DNA of 64,000 nt from an uncultured Eubacterium sp. (lineage in GTDB: Bacteria > Bacillota > Clostridia > Lachnospirales > Lachnospiraceae): positions 54,095 to 118,094 of the forward strand of contig CAKRGX010000006.1 in NCBI GenBank assembly GCA_934338065.1. The letters are read 5' to 3'. The notes below the pieces were generated by a model. It was given only the letters and a program-made list of their open reading frames with translations. It was not told where the DNA came from and did not search any database. The translations under genes and the position numbers were made by a program. Positions within the stretch are counted from its first letter, which is position 1, and the number at the start of each line of letters is the position of its first letter. Shown here in pieces: positions 53,180 to 61,774 of this stretch.

Positions 53180-53209
53180 ATTTTAATCGTATCAGGGAAG
53201 TTTATCCAA
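53180..53209 (-). promoter_or_regulatory. Possible promoter for the XRE gene
   Basis: Minus strand TTGGAT (53204-53209) and TAAAAT (53180-53185) with an 18-nt spacer. Confidence 0.4.
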
Positions 53210-53218
53210 AGCCTCAAA

Positions 53219-53254
53219 GTAGTTATTGACTACAACTAAATGGAGTAATATAAT
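53219..53254 (+). promoter_or_regulatory. Distal promoter of the secreted protein gene with overlapping inverted repeat
   Basis: TTGACT (53226-53231), 17-nt spacer, TATAAT (53249-53254). GTAGT (53219-53223) and ACTAC (53229-53233) flank TATTG, so a 15-bp palindrome lies on the -35. This is a plausible site for the divergent XRE regulator. Confidence 0.6.
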
Positions 53255-53298
53255 GCTCTTTGGATATAATTGGGACATAATTGGATACGTGGTTGTGC

Positions 53299-53327
53299 TT
53301 GACACAGTGGGTATCAGGTGTTAAAAT
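53299..53327 (+). promoter_or_regulatory. Proximal promoter of the secreted protein gene
   Basis: TTGACA (53299-53304), 17-nt spacer, TAAAAT (53322-53327). Two tandem promoters suggest high or dual control. Confidence 0.7.
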
Positions 53328-53381
53328 AAAACCGATTAAGTTGTTTCAATCTATATTAAAAAGACAAAGGAGTGAACTGAA

Positions 53382-55997
53382 ATGAAGAGAACTGCAAAAT
53401 CAGCTCTTGTATTTGCTTTGACAGCAAGTATGGTTCTCAGCAGTGCCAGCGTAAGTGGTGCAAAAGCTAAGAAGCCTAAACTCAGCAAGTCCAAAGTGAC
53501 GATCACAGTGGGACAGAAGAAGAAGATTACTGTCAAGAATGCAAAGCCAAAGAAAACAACATGGTCTCTGGACAAGAAAGGAAAGAAAGTTGTTTCCCTT
53601 TCCAAGAAAAAGAAAGCTAGTATTACCATCAAAGGTAAGAAAGCCGGAAAAGCTACTTTGACAGCTAAGATCAAAGTGGGTAAGAAAACTTACAAAAAGA
53701 AAGTTAAGATCACTGTAAAGAAAAAGGTTGTAGTAAAGCCAACGACACAGCCAACGACGCAGCCAACGACGCAGCCAACGACGCAGCCGAGTGCAGTGCC
53801 TACGCAGGCACCACAGAAGACACCGGATGCAACAGCAACTGCTAATGCAACAGCCACAGCAACACCGAGTGAGCAGCCAACGGCAGTTCCTACACCGGAA
53901 AACAAGAATCTGGTTGTGAAATTGAGTGAAGACAATGAGTACGAAAAGGGTGCAATTGATGCAGAAGAGGGAGTTACATATGATGCAAATGGTGCTACTT
54001 ATACATCATTGGCTGAGTACTCCGGTGGTGGTGTCATCTGGAAAACAAAAACAGATGGTACACCGATTAAACTGAATGAGTACAGTGCGGTTAAAGTTAC
54101 TGTGGCAGTGGATACACCAGATACACCGGTAGTTCTTTGCATGTACAAGAATTCTAATCCTGTATTTTGGAATGGTGATGTGGTAGACTTTGAGAATTAT
54201 CATCAGTATTCACAGATTGCGGAGAAAGATACAGTTACAACACTTGAGTTTAATCTTGATAATCTGAAAGATGCAGATAAGTTCTCTGAAGTATATGGCG
54301 TTATGTTGAAATACAATGCTTATGATCCGGATGGTGACAAGGGATATGACGTTGTAAAATTCAACATTAAGAGCATTGAGTTCGTGCCAAGAGACCCTAA
54401 GGATATTCAGACACCTGCTCCGGCGACACCAGCTCCTACGGCAACGGCAGCTCCTACGGCAACAGCAGAAGCTCCGGCTGATGCGAATGTAGTAGATCTG
54501 TCGAATGCAGAAAACATTGTTAAGAATGAAGGAACAGTTGCTTATGATGCAGAAGCGAAAGTGTTAAAGGCAAAGGATGTAGATTGGTTTGCTGTTAAAT
54601 TACCTAAGACTATCGCTAAGGGAGAAACTGCTAAAATCCGCGTTACGGGTAAACTTGGTGATAAAAAAGGTTTCCGTACCTGGTTATGTAAAGGTGGGGA
54701 TGTTGCTACATCGAATCAGTTGAAGAGTACGGAGAACGGAATTCCAGTAGGCGACTTTACTTGGGAAACTGAGTTAACTGCAATAGAAGATTCTACCCAT
54801 ATGGAATTCAAAGGAATTGCATGGGGACAGAAGATTACTGATTTGGAAATTTCCAAGATTGAGTTTGTTCAGCCGGAGCCGGAAGTGGTAACAGAGGTTA
54901 TTGATCCGGTTGTAATGGATAAGGGAAGTGTTAAGCTTTCGAAAGAAACTGAGCTTGGTAAAGGGGCTGTGGGAGATGCTACATATAATGAAGATGGCAG
55001 TGCGGCTTACGAAGCAAAGACAGAGGCTAGTGGTGGTGGAGTGCTTTGGTATCTGAATCCGGACAAGAGTCCTGTGAAGCTTTCGGACATGAAAGAGATT
55101 ACAATTGTTGCTAAGGCAGAGGGCCAGGCAGAAGCTTTGTCTACTACACCGGTATGTCTTATTCTATGTGGAAAGGATGGCTCCTACTGGTCACCAAAAG
55201 CGGATTTGGCTGGTGTTGGTATTTATGCCGGCATCACAGATCAGGCTAAAGCACTTACTTTTGATTTAACCAAAGCGGCTAATCAGGATCAGGAGATTGT
55301 TGCGGTTGGACTGAAGTATAATGCGTGGGTTCCTGCAGGTCAGACGTTTCAGGGTAAAGATATCAACATGACAATTCAGTCTATTGACTACACATTGTCT
55401 ACTCCAAAACTCGCTTATAGTAATCTCAAAGCGGATGATGATTACGTTATCACTGCAAGAGATAAGAAGCAGAAGGTTTATGGCGCTGATGTTGTAAAAG
55501 CACTTGACAGAGTTGTTAATGGTTCTGAATTGTTTGAAAAATGGTCTACAACAACGAAGGAAGTTGTAAAAGAAGGCTATGATTCAAAAGTTACAATCAT
55601 TACACCGGATGCAGCAGATGCTAAGACGAAGAAAGTAGTTGTAGAAGGGACAGATACAAGAGCAGATGGTACATATACCGTTACGGTTGATGGCAAGGAT
55701 GATGTTTATAAAGTAAGTGTTAAAAAGTCAACAGGTGCAGAAGCGGTTTCTATTGTTTCTGACTTGAGCAAAGCCAAAGATAATAAAGGAATTGTTGCTA
55801 AGATAGATTATAATGGTAAATCATATATTGTTAGTGCTGCCTTGGACGAGAATAATAAGGTTTATGATGTTCTGGTTATGCGTGATGGCTCTGAAATGCT
55901 TGCTGCTGGAAAGAACGAAGACGGCACATGGGATGTGCTTGTTAACAAGGCTGAAGCTGAGAAAAATGGTCTTGTTGTTGCGAAAGTTGTTAAATAA
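53382..55997 (+). CDS. Large secreted lysine-rich Ig-like protein with duplicated carbohydrate-binding-like modules
   Basis: 871 aa. Signal peptide (1-~27), lysine-rich Big2-like domain (29-115), TTQP/Thr-Ala-Pro linker (116-175), module A (178-336), second linker (ATPAPTATAAP, 343-368), a different beta-rich module (370-496), module B (517-672), and a C-terminal region (680-871) with no recognised domain. Modules A and B are homologous: both share VKLS, KGA, a SGGGV(I/L)W motif, PxKL and (M/V)GLKYNA/MLKYNA. They resemble beta-sandwich carbohydrate-binding modules, but I do not recognise a family and catalytic residues are not evident. Start ATG 53382 has ACAAAGGAG upstream. Neighbours are exopolysaccharide genes, so binding to the polymer or wall is plausible. 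Confidence 0.85.
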   Translation: MKRTAKSALVFALTASMVLSSASVSGAKAKKPKLSKSKVTITVGQKKKITVKNAKPKKTTWSLDKKGKKVVSLSKKKKASITIKGKKAGKATLTAKIKVGKKTYKKKVKITVKKKVVVKPTTQPTTQPTTQPTTQPSAVPTQAPQKTPDATATANATATATPSEQPTAVPTPENKNLVVKLSEDNEYEKGAIDAEEGVTYDANGATYTSLAEYSGGGVIWKTKTDGTPIKLNEYSAVKVTVAVDTPDTPVVLCMYKNSNPVFWNGDVVDFENYHQYSQIAEKDTVTTLEFNLDNLKDADKFSEVYGVMLKYNAYDPDGDKGYDVVKFNIKSIEFVPRDPKDIQTPAPATPAPTATAAPTATAEAPADANVVDLSNAENIVKNEGTVAYDAEAKVLKAKDVDWFAVKLPKTIAKGETAKIRVTGKLGDKKGFRTWLCKGGDVATSNQLKSTENGIPVGDFTWETELTAIEDSTHMEFKGIAWGQKITDLEISKIEFVQPEPEVVTEVIDPVVMDKGSVKLSKETELGKGAVGDATYNEDGSAAYEAKTEASGGGVLWYLNPDKSPVKLSDMKEITIVAKAEGQAEALSTTPVCLILCGKDGSYWSPKADLAGVGIYAGITDQAKALTFDLTKAANQDQEIVAVGLKYNAWVPAGQTFQGKDINMTIQSIDYTLSTPKLAYSNLKADDDYVITARDKKQKVYGADVVKALDRVVNGSELFEKWSTTTKEVVKEGYDSKVTIITPDAADAKTKKVVVEGTDTRADGTYTVTVDGKDDVYKVSVKKSTGAEAVSIVSDLSKAKDNKGIVAKIDYNGKSYIVSAALDENNKVYDVLVMRDGSEMLAAGKNEDGTWDVLVNKAEAEKNGLVVAKVVK

Positions 55998-56035
55998 TCT
56001 ATATTATCTGACAACTGCATAATACTGTTTGGAAG

Positions 56036-56065
56036 ATCCCTTGGATCCACACGGGTTCAAGGGAT
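56036..56065 (+). terminator. Hairpin between the two secreted protein genes
   Basis: ATCCCTTGGATCC (56036-56048) pairs with GGGTTCAAGGGAT (56053-56065) through 13 bp with two G-U pairs and an ACAC loop. The T-run is short; it may allow partial read-through into the next gene, which has no clear promoter of its own. Confidence 0.55.
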
Positions 56066-56091
56066 TTACCTTGAAAAAAGAGAGGAATTAG

Positions 56092-57387
56092 ATGAGCGGG
56101 AAACGAAGAGTGGCTATTGTGACAGCGGGGGCGATATTATTTACACAGATTGTATCTGCAGTGGGAACTGCCACTGTGACAGATGCAAAAACATTAGAGA
56201 GTTTTACTGTTTACCGTGGAAAGAGTGTTAGTTTAACACTAAAACAAAAAGGAAAAAAGATAAAAACAGGGAATCGTTATTTATATAAGGTTTCTAATAA
56301 AAAGATTGCTACAATATCAAAAAGAGGCAAAGTAAAAGCGAAAAAGGCGGGGACAACCAAGGTTATCCTGAAAAAAAAATCGAACAAAAAAAAGACCACG
56401 ATAAAGATCAAAGTGGTAGATTATGTAAAAGAAATCCGACTTGGTTCTGCTACCAGTATGCTGCTCACAAGTGGACAAAGAAAGTCGGTACAGGCGGTCG
56501 TCTATCCAAAGACGGCGAAAAGTCGAAAAGTAGAATATATTAGTTCGGATCAGACAATTTTGCACGTGGATGCAAAGGGAAACATGCAAGCGTTGAAGAG
56601 TGGATTTGCAACTGTCACGATACGGACAAAAGGAATAACTAAAAAAAGAAAGAAAATCAGTAAAAAGATTCATATATATGTAACAAGTGATACAATAGTA
56701 ACCAATGCCCCGACCACGGTGCCGACACCTTATGTACCGGATGCTGGAGCGACAATTATAGGTGGTAATGTATTGTATGGTACGCCGACACCGATGCCGG
56801 GAACTACCAATACACCGAATGCAACGGTGACTCCGGACGCATCAGCTATTCCGGGAGTTTCTGCAACACCGGGAACTACCGTGATGCCAACGCAGCGTCC
56901 AACGGAAGCACCAAAGACATTGGAAGAGGCAATTAAGCAGATTCCGTCGCCAAACCCGACTACGTTGATAGCGGCTACCTTTGTTGTGCAGAGTACAGGT
57001 GGGCAGACAAGTACCTTGTATTTTGTCAACAGAAGTTATCAGGGAACGATGAATGTCTCGGTTGATGGAATGAATATGTCTAGCAGCAGTGGTGTGCCAA
57101 ATGTGTTGCACAAGCTGGCATCTGAATTTACCGGTCCCGGTATATCAGTATCGATTAATCCGGGCAATAAAAGGGAGAACCAATATTATGATGATAAGAT
57201 TGGAATATGGCGGGATGCACTTGTTGTATCCAGGCCGGGGTTGTCGGATGCGTGGCTGATTACGAATCGCAAAAACGGACAGCAATATAAGTTGATGGCG
57301 TGGGAGAAGGATCAAAAGTATGGAACACCATACGGACTAATTATTACGGACGGTGATACTACATCAAAGATCGTAGTGTACGGATGA
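56092..57387 (+). CDS. Secreted protein with two lysine-rich Ig-like (Big2) domains
   Basis: 431 aa. Signal peptide-like N-terminus (VAIVTAGAILFTQIVSAVGT), two Big2-like domains (~35-110 and ~112-200; KVSNKKIATISKRGKVKAKKAG and ISSDQTILHVDAKGNMQALKSG show the typical Big2 pattern), a Thr/Pro linker (~205-275) and a C-terminal ~150-residue domain I do not recognise (LIAATFVVQSTGGQTSTLYF, RDALVVSRPG). Start ATG 56092 follows AGAGAGG. The next gene, a five-TM protein, starts 17 nt later, which puts this protein in the exopolysaccharide transcript. Confidence 0.85.
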   Translation: MSGKRRVAIVTAGAILFTQIVSAVGTATVTDAKTLESFTVYRGKSVSLTLKQKGKKIKTGNRYLYKVSNKKIATISKRGKVKAKKAGTTKVILKKKSNKKKTTIKIKVVDYVKEIRLGSATSMLLTSGQRKSVQAVVYPKTAKSRKVEYISSDQTILHVDAKGNMQALKSGFATVTIRTKGITKKRKKISKKIHIYVTSDTIVTNAPTTVPTPYVPDAGATIIGGNVLYGTPTPMPGTTNTPNATVTPDASAIPGVSATPGTTVMPTQRPTEAPKTLEEAIKQIPSPNPTTLIAATFVVQSTGGQTSTLYFVNRSYQGTMNVSVDGMNMSSSSGVPNVLHKLASEFTGPGISVSINPGNKRENQYYDDKIGIWRDALVVSRPGLSDAWLITNRKNGQQYKLMAWEKDQKYGTPYGLIITDGDTTSKIVVYG

Positions 57388-57403
57388 ATGGGAGGTGCGC
57401 CGG

Positions 57404-58816
57404 ATGATTAATGCGAATGAGCAACGCATAATTGATGTGGCAGGAGGTGCTTTTGAATATAAAGGGGAACTTTACACTGTTCGATCCAATTATATGAAAG
57501 CGCTTCAGAAAAAACTGGATCAGGATAATTGCGAACTCACAGCAGAGCAGTCGGATCAAGTTATATTGCAGATATTTGGCAATATAGAACGAGGTGTAAA
57601 AGAACGTATTCTAAAAAAAATCTCGGAAGAAGAGTCAAAGAAAGTAAGAAAAGAAGGGAAAGTACACAGCCTTCAGGAGATTGGTCTGACCGGAGAGGGA
57701 GTATCTTCTTCTAAAGCGAAGACCGGACAAAACACAACGGAAAAAGGCGGAGATCAGACAGGGCAGACAAGTGAAACACAGACTGTCATGGGAAAAGATG
57801 GACAATCCTATCCTGTTCAACAGACTCCGATCCAGACAGAAAAATTGGATCAGATCCGTCTGAATCAGGTAGAGTCTGTGCAAGTGTACACGGCAGATGA
57901 CCAGATTGCCAGCCAGCTTAACACGAATAAAGGACAGATACTCACAACGATGTTGATCTCATGGGCGGTCTGCATTGCTGCACTTACGGTATATCTTAAG
58001 GTGTTTAAACACAGACGAAAGGCGTTTAAGATCATGACGGGCGCTGGACTTGCCAGTTTAGCACTTTTTGTTATGGGAACAGTATTTGTGTACAATACAA
58101 GAACCTATAGCACGGATGCATGGCATACAATTGCTTTGGAAAGCGGTTACTTTAAAGAATGTTCGAAAAATGCACACACGGAAATGCAGAAGGTGCTCTC
58201 GGATGTCGGAGTTGAAGCGGAAGCAGAGTTTTTGGGACTAGATGAAAATACTGTGTACCGTGATGCTAAGAGTATTTTCGCATCACGTCTTGCGGGAAAA
58301 GGCCTTCCGAAACTGGAAAAACGGAAGAAACAGATGCAGGAAGCCCTGTGGTCCGTGTTGCCAAAAGAACCAACAGAAAATGTTGAAAAATTAACGAATG
58401 TTTTATTAGAACACTATCGAAAAGAACTGGATGCGCCTTATGCGTCGTATCTGCACGAACAGAAACAAAAGGAGTATACACGCAACGTATTTATCATTCT
58501 TGGCGGTGTGATCGTCCTCTTAATTTCATTCATTTTTATATGGAAAGGGAGCACCTTGATTCACCGGAGATTCCGTGGCTTATCGTATGGCATCGGAGTG
58601 GGAGGCATCGGATTTATCGTAGCAAGTGTGGCTGATAAGATTCTGAAGAAGTCTCTTCAGATCGAGCCAAAGGTATATCAGATCCTCTTTGAACAGCATC
58701 TGAGGTGGGTCAATGAAAATATTTTGTATCTTGGTATTTTATTGTTTTGTGTCGCTATCTTTACCTGGTGTGCAGCGTATGTAACAAAGAAAAACCGAAT
58801 GAATAAGCGAAGATAA
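57404..58816 (+). CDS. Unknown membrane protein with five predicted TM segments in the exopolysaccharide locus
   Basis: 470 aa, not recognised. A soluble, polar N-terminal part (1-~175, charged and with a Gln/Thr/Ser-rich linker at ~95-145), then TM1 (~180-200) and TM2 (~209-230), a ~130-residue loop with Lys/Glu helices, and TM3-TM5 (~361-381, 391-412, 439-462). The N-terminal part begins MINANEQRIIDVAGGAFEYKGE. Start ATG 57404 has GGAGG at 8-nt spacing; the GTG at 57395 is within that site. It is sandwiched between a secreted Big2 protein and the initiating glycosyltransferase, with a 9-nt gap to the latter, so a role in polymer assembly, export or its regulation is plausible. Function unknown. 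Confidence 0.8.
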   Translation: MINANEQRIIDVAGGAFEYKGELYTVRSNYMKALQKKLDQDNCELTAEQSDQVILQIFGNIERGVKERILKKISEEESKKVRKEGKVHSLQEIGLTGEGVSSSKAKTGQNTTEKGGDQTGQTSETQTVMGKDGQSYPVQQTPIQTEKLDQIRLNQVESVQVYTADDQIASQLNTNKGQILTTMLISWAVCIAALTVYLKVFKHRRKAFKIMTGAGLASLALFVMGTVFVYNTRTYSTDAWHTIALESGYFKECSKNAHTEMQKVLSDVGVEAEAEFLGLDENTVYRDAKSIFASRLAGKGLPKLEKRKKQMQEALWSVLPKEPTENVEKLTNVLLEHYRKELDAPYASYLHEQKQKEYTRNVFIILGGVIVLLISFIFIWKGSTLIHRRFRGLSYGIGVGGIGFIVASVADKILKKSLQIEPKVYQILFEQHLRWVNENILYLGILLFCVAIFTWCAAYVTKKNRMNKRR

Positions 58817-58825
58817 GGAAGTTAT

Positions 58826-60241
58826 ATGTATAAAAGAAATGAGAAAAGTTTTTTTAAACATATTGATTTTATAATATTAGATAGTATCGTCATGCAGATT
58901 GCCTTTGCTATCAGCTATATGCTGCGGCATGGCTTATCAAATCCTTATGCGTTGCTGGAATACCGGCAGATGGCTATCATTTTGGGGGGGTTATTGATCT
59001 GCCTATCTTTTATGACCGGTGGGTATCGGGACATTCTGTATCGTGGCTACTTGCAAGAATTTAAGCAGTGTGCTAAAATTGTTACGTTGCTTATGCTTTT
59101 GTTGATGGCATATTTATTTGTGATACATAATAGTGATTTGTATTCTCGCTATGTTGTTGTGATGAGCTGGCTCATTGGACTATACTTCATCTATATGGAA
59201 CATATTATATGGAAGTCTATTCTTATCAGCAAGATACAGAAAGATGAAAATCAACGACAGATTCTTCTAGTGGCTGCTAACAGGCAAATGGCAGAGGAAG
59301 TACTGCAGGATCAAAAGGAACAGAAAGTAAGTGATATTTGTTTTGTTGGTATATTGCTTCCGGGTGATAATAATCAAGATGAAAAATTATTCGGTATACC
59401 AATATTACGGGGCATTGACGAGGGGCTTGCTTATGTATCAGAACATGTGGTTGATGAAGTTCTGATCTTTACTACATTGACGGTAAATGTTCCGGATAGT
59501 TTTATTGAAGATTGTCTCAATATGGGTGTAGTAGTGCATCAGAATCTGAAAGAAAAGATTCCCACAGATGTTAGAAAAGAAGTTTCAAAGATAGGTAATT
59601 ATCTTGTGGTTACAGCGTGTATCAATAGTGCTACGCCTAAACAGTTATTTATTAAGAGGGCAATGGATATTGCAGGATCCATCGTGGGTCTGTTTTTTAC
59701 AGGACTTGTTTTTCTATTTGTTGCTCCGATCATTAAGATTCAGAGTCCGGGGCCTGTGATCTTCAAGCAGAAACGAATGGGAAAAAATGGACGCCAGTTT
59801 GTTATCTATAAATTCCGCTCCATGTATATGGATGCAGAGGAACGGAAAGCAGAGTTGATGGAGCAGAATAAGATGAGCGGTCCGATCGCCAAGTTTGACC
59901 ATGATCCCCGCATTTTCCCATTTGGGAGATTTATCCGCAAATGGAGTATTGATGAACTTCCACAATTTTGGAATGTCCTAAAAGGCGATATGAGTCTTGT
60001 TGGTACCCGTCCGCCTACTGTCGATGAGTATGAACAGTATGAGCTCTACCATAAGAAAAGACTGGCTACTAAGCCGGGATTGACCGGGATGTGGCAGGTG
60101 AGTGGGAGAAGTGATATAGAGGACTTCGAGGAGATCATCCGTCTGGATTCTCAATATATCTCGGAGTGGCGGATCGGATTAGATATACGCATATTATTTC
60201 AGACAGTACTTGCTGTCTTTCGCAAGAAGGGGGCAGAATAA
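58826..60241 (+). CDS. Exopolysaccharide-initiating polyprenyl glycosylphosphotransferase (WcaJ/CpsE type)
   Basis: 471 aa. Transfers the first sugar-1-phosphate to undecaprenyl phosphate. Four or five N-terminal membrane helices (IILDSIVMQIAFAISYMLRHG and others), a Rossmann-like CoA-binding-like domain (~140-265), one further TM (~285-305) and the catalytic bacterial sugar transferase domain: KRAMDIAGSIVGLFFTGLVF, PGPVIFKQKRMGKNGRQF, YKFRSM, WSIDELPQFWNVLKGDMSLVG, TRPPTVDEYEQYE and KPGLTGMWQVSGR. Start ATG 58826. Its stop overlaps the next start (TAATG). Confidence 0.95.
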   Translation: MYKRNEKSFFKHIDFIILDSIVMQIAFAISYMLRHGLSNPYALLEYRQMAIILGGLLICLSFMTGGYRDILYRGYLQEFKQCAKIVTLLMLLLMAYLFVIHNSDLYSRYVVVMSWLIGLYFIYMEHIIWKSILISKIQKDENQRQILLVAANRQMAEEVLQDQKEQKVSDICFVGILLPGDNNQDEKLFGIPILRGIDEGLAYVSEHVVDEVLIFTTLTVNVPDSFIEDCLNMGVVVHQNLKEKIPTDVRKEVSKIGNYLVVTACINSATPKQLFIKRAMDIAGSIVGLFFTGLVFLFVAPIIKIQSPGPVIFKQKRMGKNGRQFVIYKFRSMYMDAEERKAELMEQNKMSGPIAKFDHDPRIFPFGRFIRKWSIDELPQFWNVLKGDMSLVGTRPPTVDEYEQYELYHKKRLATKPGLTGMWQVSGRSDIEDFEEIIRLDSQYISEWRIGLDIRILFQTVLAVFRKKGAE

Positions 60242-60969
60242 TGGGACAGGGATTTGTTGATATACACACTCATATTTTGCCGGATATTGATGATGGATCT
60301 CATGATTGGTCACAGACAGAACGTATGCTGCGGCTGCAGCAGGAGGAAGGTGTGACCGATATCATAACAACGCCACATTTTGATATGGAACAGAATTATC
60401 AAGATCCGGACAAGCTTCGTGCTCTTGTAGCGGAGGCGAACGAGCATGCCGGACAAGTGGCGCCGGGGATTACGCTCTATACCGGATGCGAGGTGCTATA
60501 TACGCCGGGCGTAGTAGATGCTTATAAAAAGGGAGATATTCTTACCCTGGCAGACAGCCAGTATCTGCTGATGGAATTTTTTCCGCAGAGTTCCTATCGG
60601 GATATTGAAGAAGCAGTGCATGCCTTTGTGGCAGAAGGAGTAACGCCGGTCATTGCTCATGTGGAGCGGTACGAGTGCCTGCTGGATGAATATGATTACT
60701 TATATGAGTTGATCAAGATGGGGGCTGTTATGCAGATGAACAGCCGGAGTCTGCTTGGAAAACGTTTTGACAAACGAGTGAAGATCTGCCGTAAGATGGT
60801 GCAGAATGGTTTTATTCATTTTCTTGGCAGTGACTGCCATAATGAAGGAGAACGGCCGCCCAAGATGCAAAAGCCGTATGAAACCATCGCTAAGTATTCT
60901 GGAAAGCAGGTGGCAGACGATATCACTATGCACAATGCAAGGCATATTTTTGATCGCACATATCTCTAA
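60241..60969 (+). CDS. cpsB: CpsB/CapC-type tyrosine-protein phosphatase (PHP domain)
   Basis: 242 aa. Manganese-dependent PHP-fold phosphatase that removes phosphate from the CpsD tyrosine kinase. DIHTHILPDIDDGSHDW carries the metal-binding HxH, TTPHF and HVERYE give further ligands, and the C-terminal FLGSDCHNEGERPP carries the last Asp and His. The correct start is ATG 60241, overlapping the stop of the glycosylphosphotransferase; the same frame is open upstream to 60166. Encoded just before the CpsC-like and CpsD-like proteins, the usual phosphoregulatory trio. Confidence 0.95.
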   Translation: MGQGFVDIHTHILPDIDDGSHDWSQTERMLRLQQEEGVTDIITTPHFDMEQNYQDPDKLRALVAEANEHAGQVAPGITLYTGCEVLYTPGVVDAYKKGDILTLADSQYLLMEFFPQSSYRDIEEAVHAFVAEGVTPVIAHVERYECLLDEYDYLYELIKMGAVMQMNSRSLLGKRFDKRVKICRKMVQNGFIHFLGSDCHNEGERPPKMQKPYETIAKYSGKQVADDITMHNARHIFDRTYL

Positions 60970-61015
60970 ATAGATAAAACAATGGAAAATATTTGAATGG
61001 AGGACGAAAAGAAAA

Positions 61016-61774
61016 ATGAACCCAAATTCGCAGGAAGAAATGGAAATTGACTTAAGAGAGATTTTTGGTCTGCTGATGTCACGTATCTGGATCATTGTGC
61101 TGACCGGCATTCTCTTCGCCGGTGTGGCGGGGGTGTTCTTTAAATTTGTCGTGACACCACAGTATACATCGACAACACAGTTATGTATCTTAAGTAATAC
61201 GACGAGTATCTCGTCTCTGACGGATCTTGCTATTGGCACACAGCTTACACAGGATTATATCGTAGTAACGAAGAGCCGCCCGGTTGTAGAGAATGTGATC
61301 CACAATTTGGATCTGGATATGACATATGAGCAGCTTCTTGCTGTAACAACTGTGGAAAACCCACAGGATACGCGTATCCTGACAATATCTGTAACGAATC
61401 CGGATCCGACACTTGCCAAACAGATCGTCGATCAATATGCCCAGGTGTCGAGAAAACGGATTGCTGAATTGATGGATATCAATGAGCCAGGCATCGTTGA
61501 AGAAGGACATGTCGCAGAACAAAAGACAAGTCCAACAACAACGCAAAATGCCATGATTGCCGGCATACTTGGAATTCTCATCGCAGCAGGTATCGTAATC
61601 GTCCGTTATCTGATGGATGATACGATCAAGTCTTCGGAAGATGTGGAACGTTATCTTGGATTGAATACATTAGGTCTGCTTCCAATCGAAGAAAGTGCTC
61701 TGAAAGAGGAGCAGCGAGAGGCGATGGCTAAGCAGGCAGCGAAGAAGAGAAAGAAAAAGGGAGGTAAGAAGTGA
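61016..61774 (+). CDS. cpsC: Polysaccharide co-polymerase / chain-length regulator (Wzz, CpsC/YveK type)
   Basis: 252 aa. Two TM segments near the ends (IWIIVLTGILFAGVAGVFF and AMIAGILGILIAAGIVIVRY) with an extracellular Wzz domain between (FVVTPQYTSTTQLCILSN, residues ~30-160). The cytoplasmic tail after TM2 (DDTIKSSEDVERYLGLNTLG, ending in Lys-rich KKRKKKGGKK) activates the CpsD kinase in related systems. Start ATG 61016, ribosome site TGGAGGACG. Its stop overlaps the start of the kinase (TGATG). Confidence 0.95.
   Translation: MNPNSQEEMEIDLREIFGLLMSRIWIIVLTGILFAGVAGVFFKFVVTPQYTSTTQLCILSNTTSISSLTDLAIGTQLTQDYIVVTKSRPVVENVIHNLDLDMTYEQLLAVTTVENPQDTRILTISVTNPDPTLAKQIVDQYAQVSRKRIAELMDINEPGIVEEGHVAEQKTSPTTTQNAMIAGILGILIAAGIVIVRYLMDDTIKSSEDVERYLGLNTLGLLPIEESALKEEQREAMAKQAAKKRKKKGGKK

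Noticed and set aside
53253..53324. Short frame of 23 codons (MLFGYNWDIIGYVVV...) with GGAG upstream
   Set aside because: Its start codon lies inside the -10 TATAAT of the promoter at 53226-53254, so it would not be on that transcript; likely chance.
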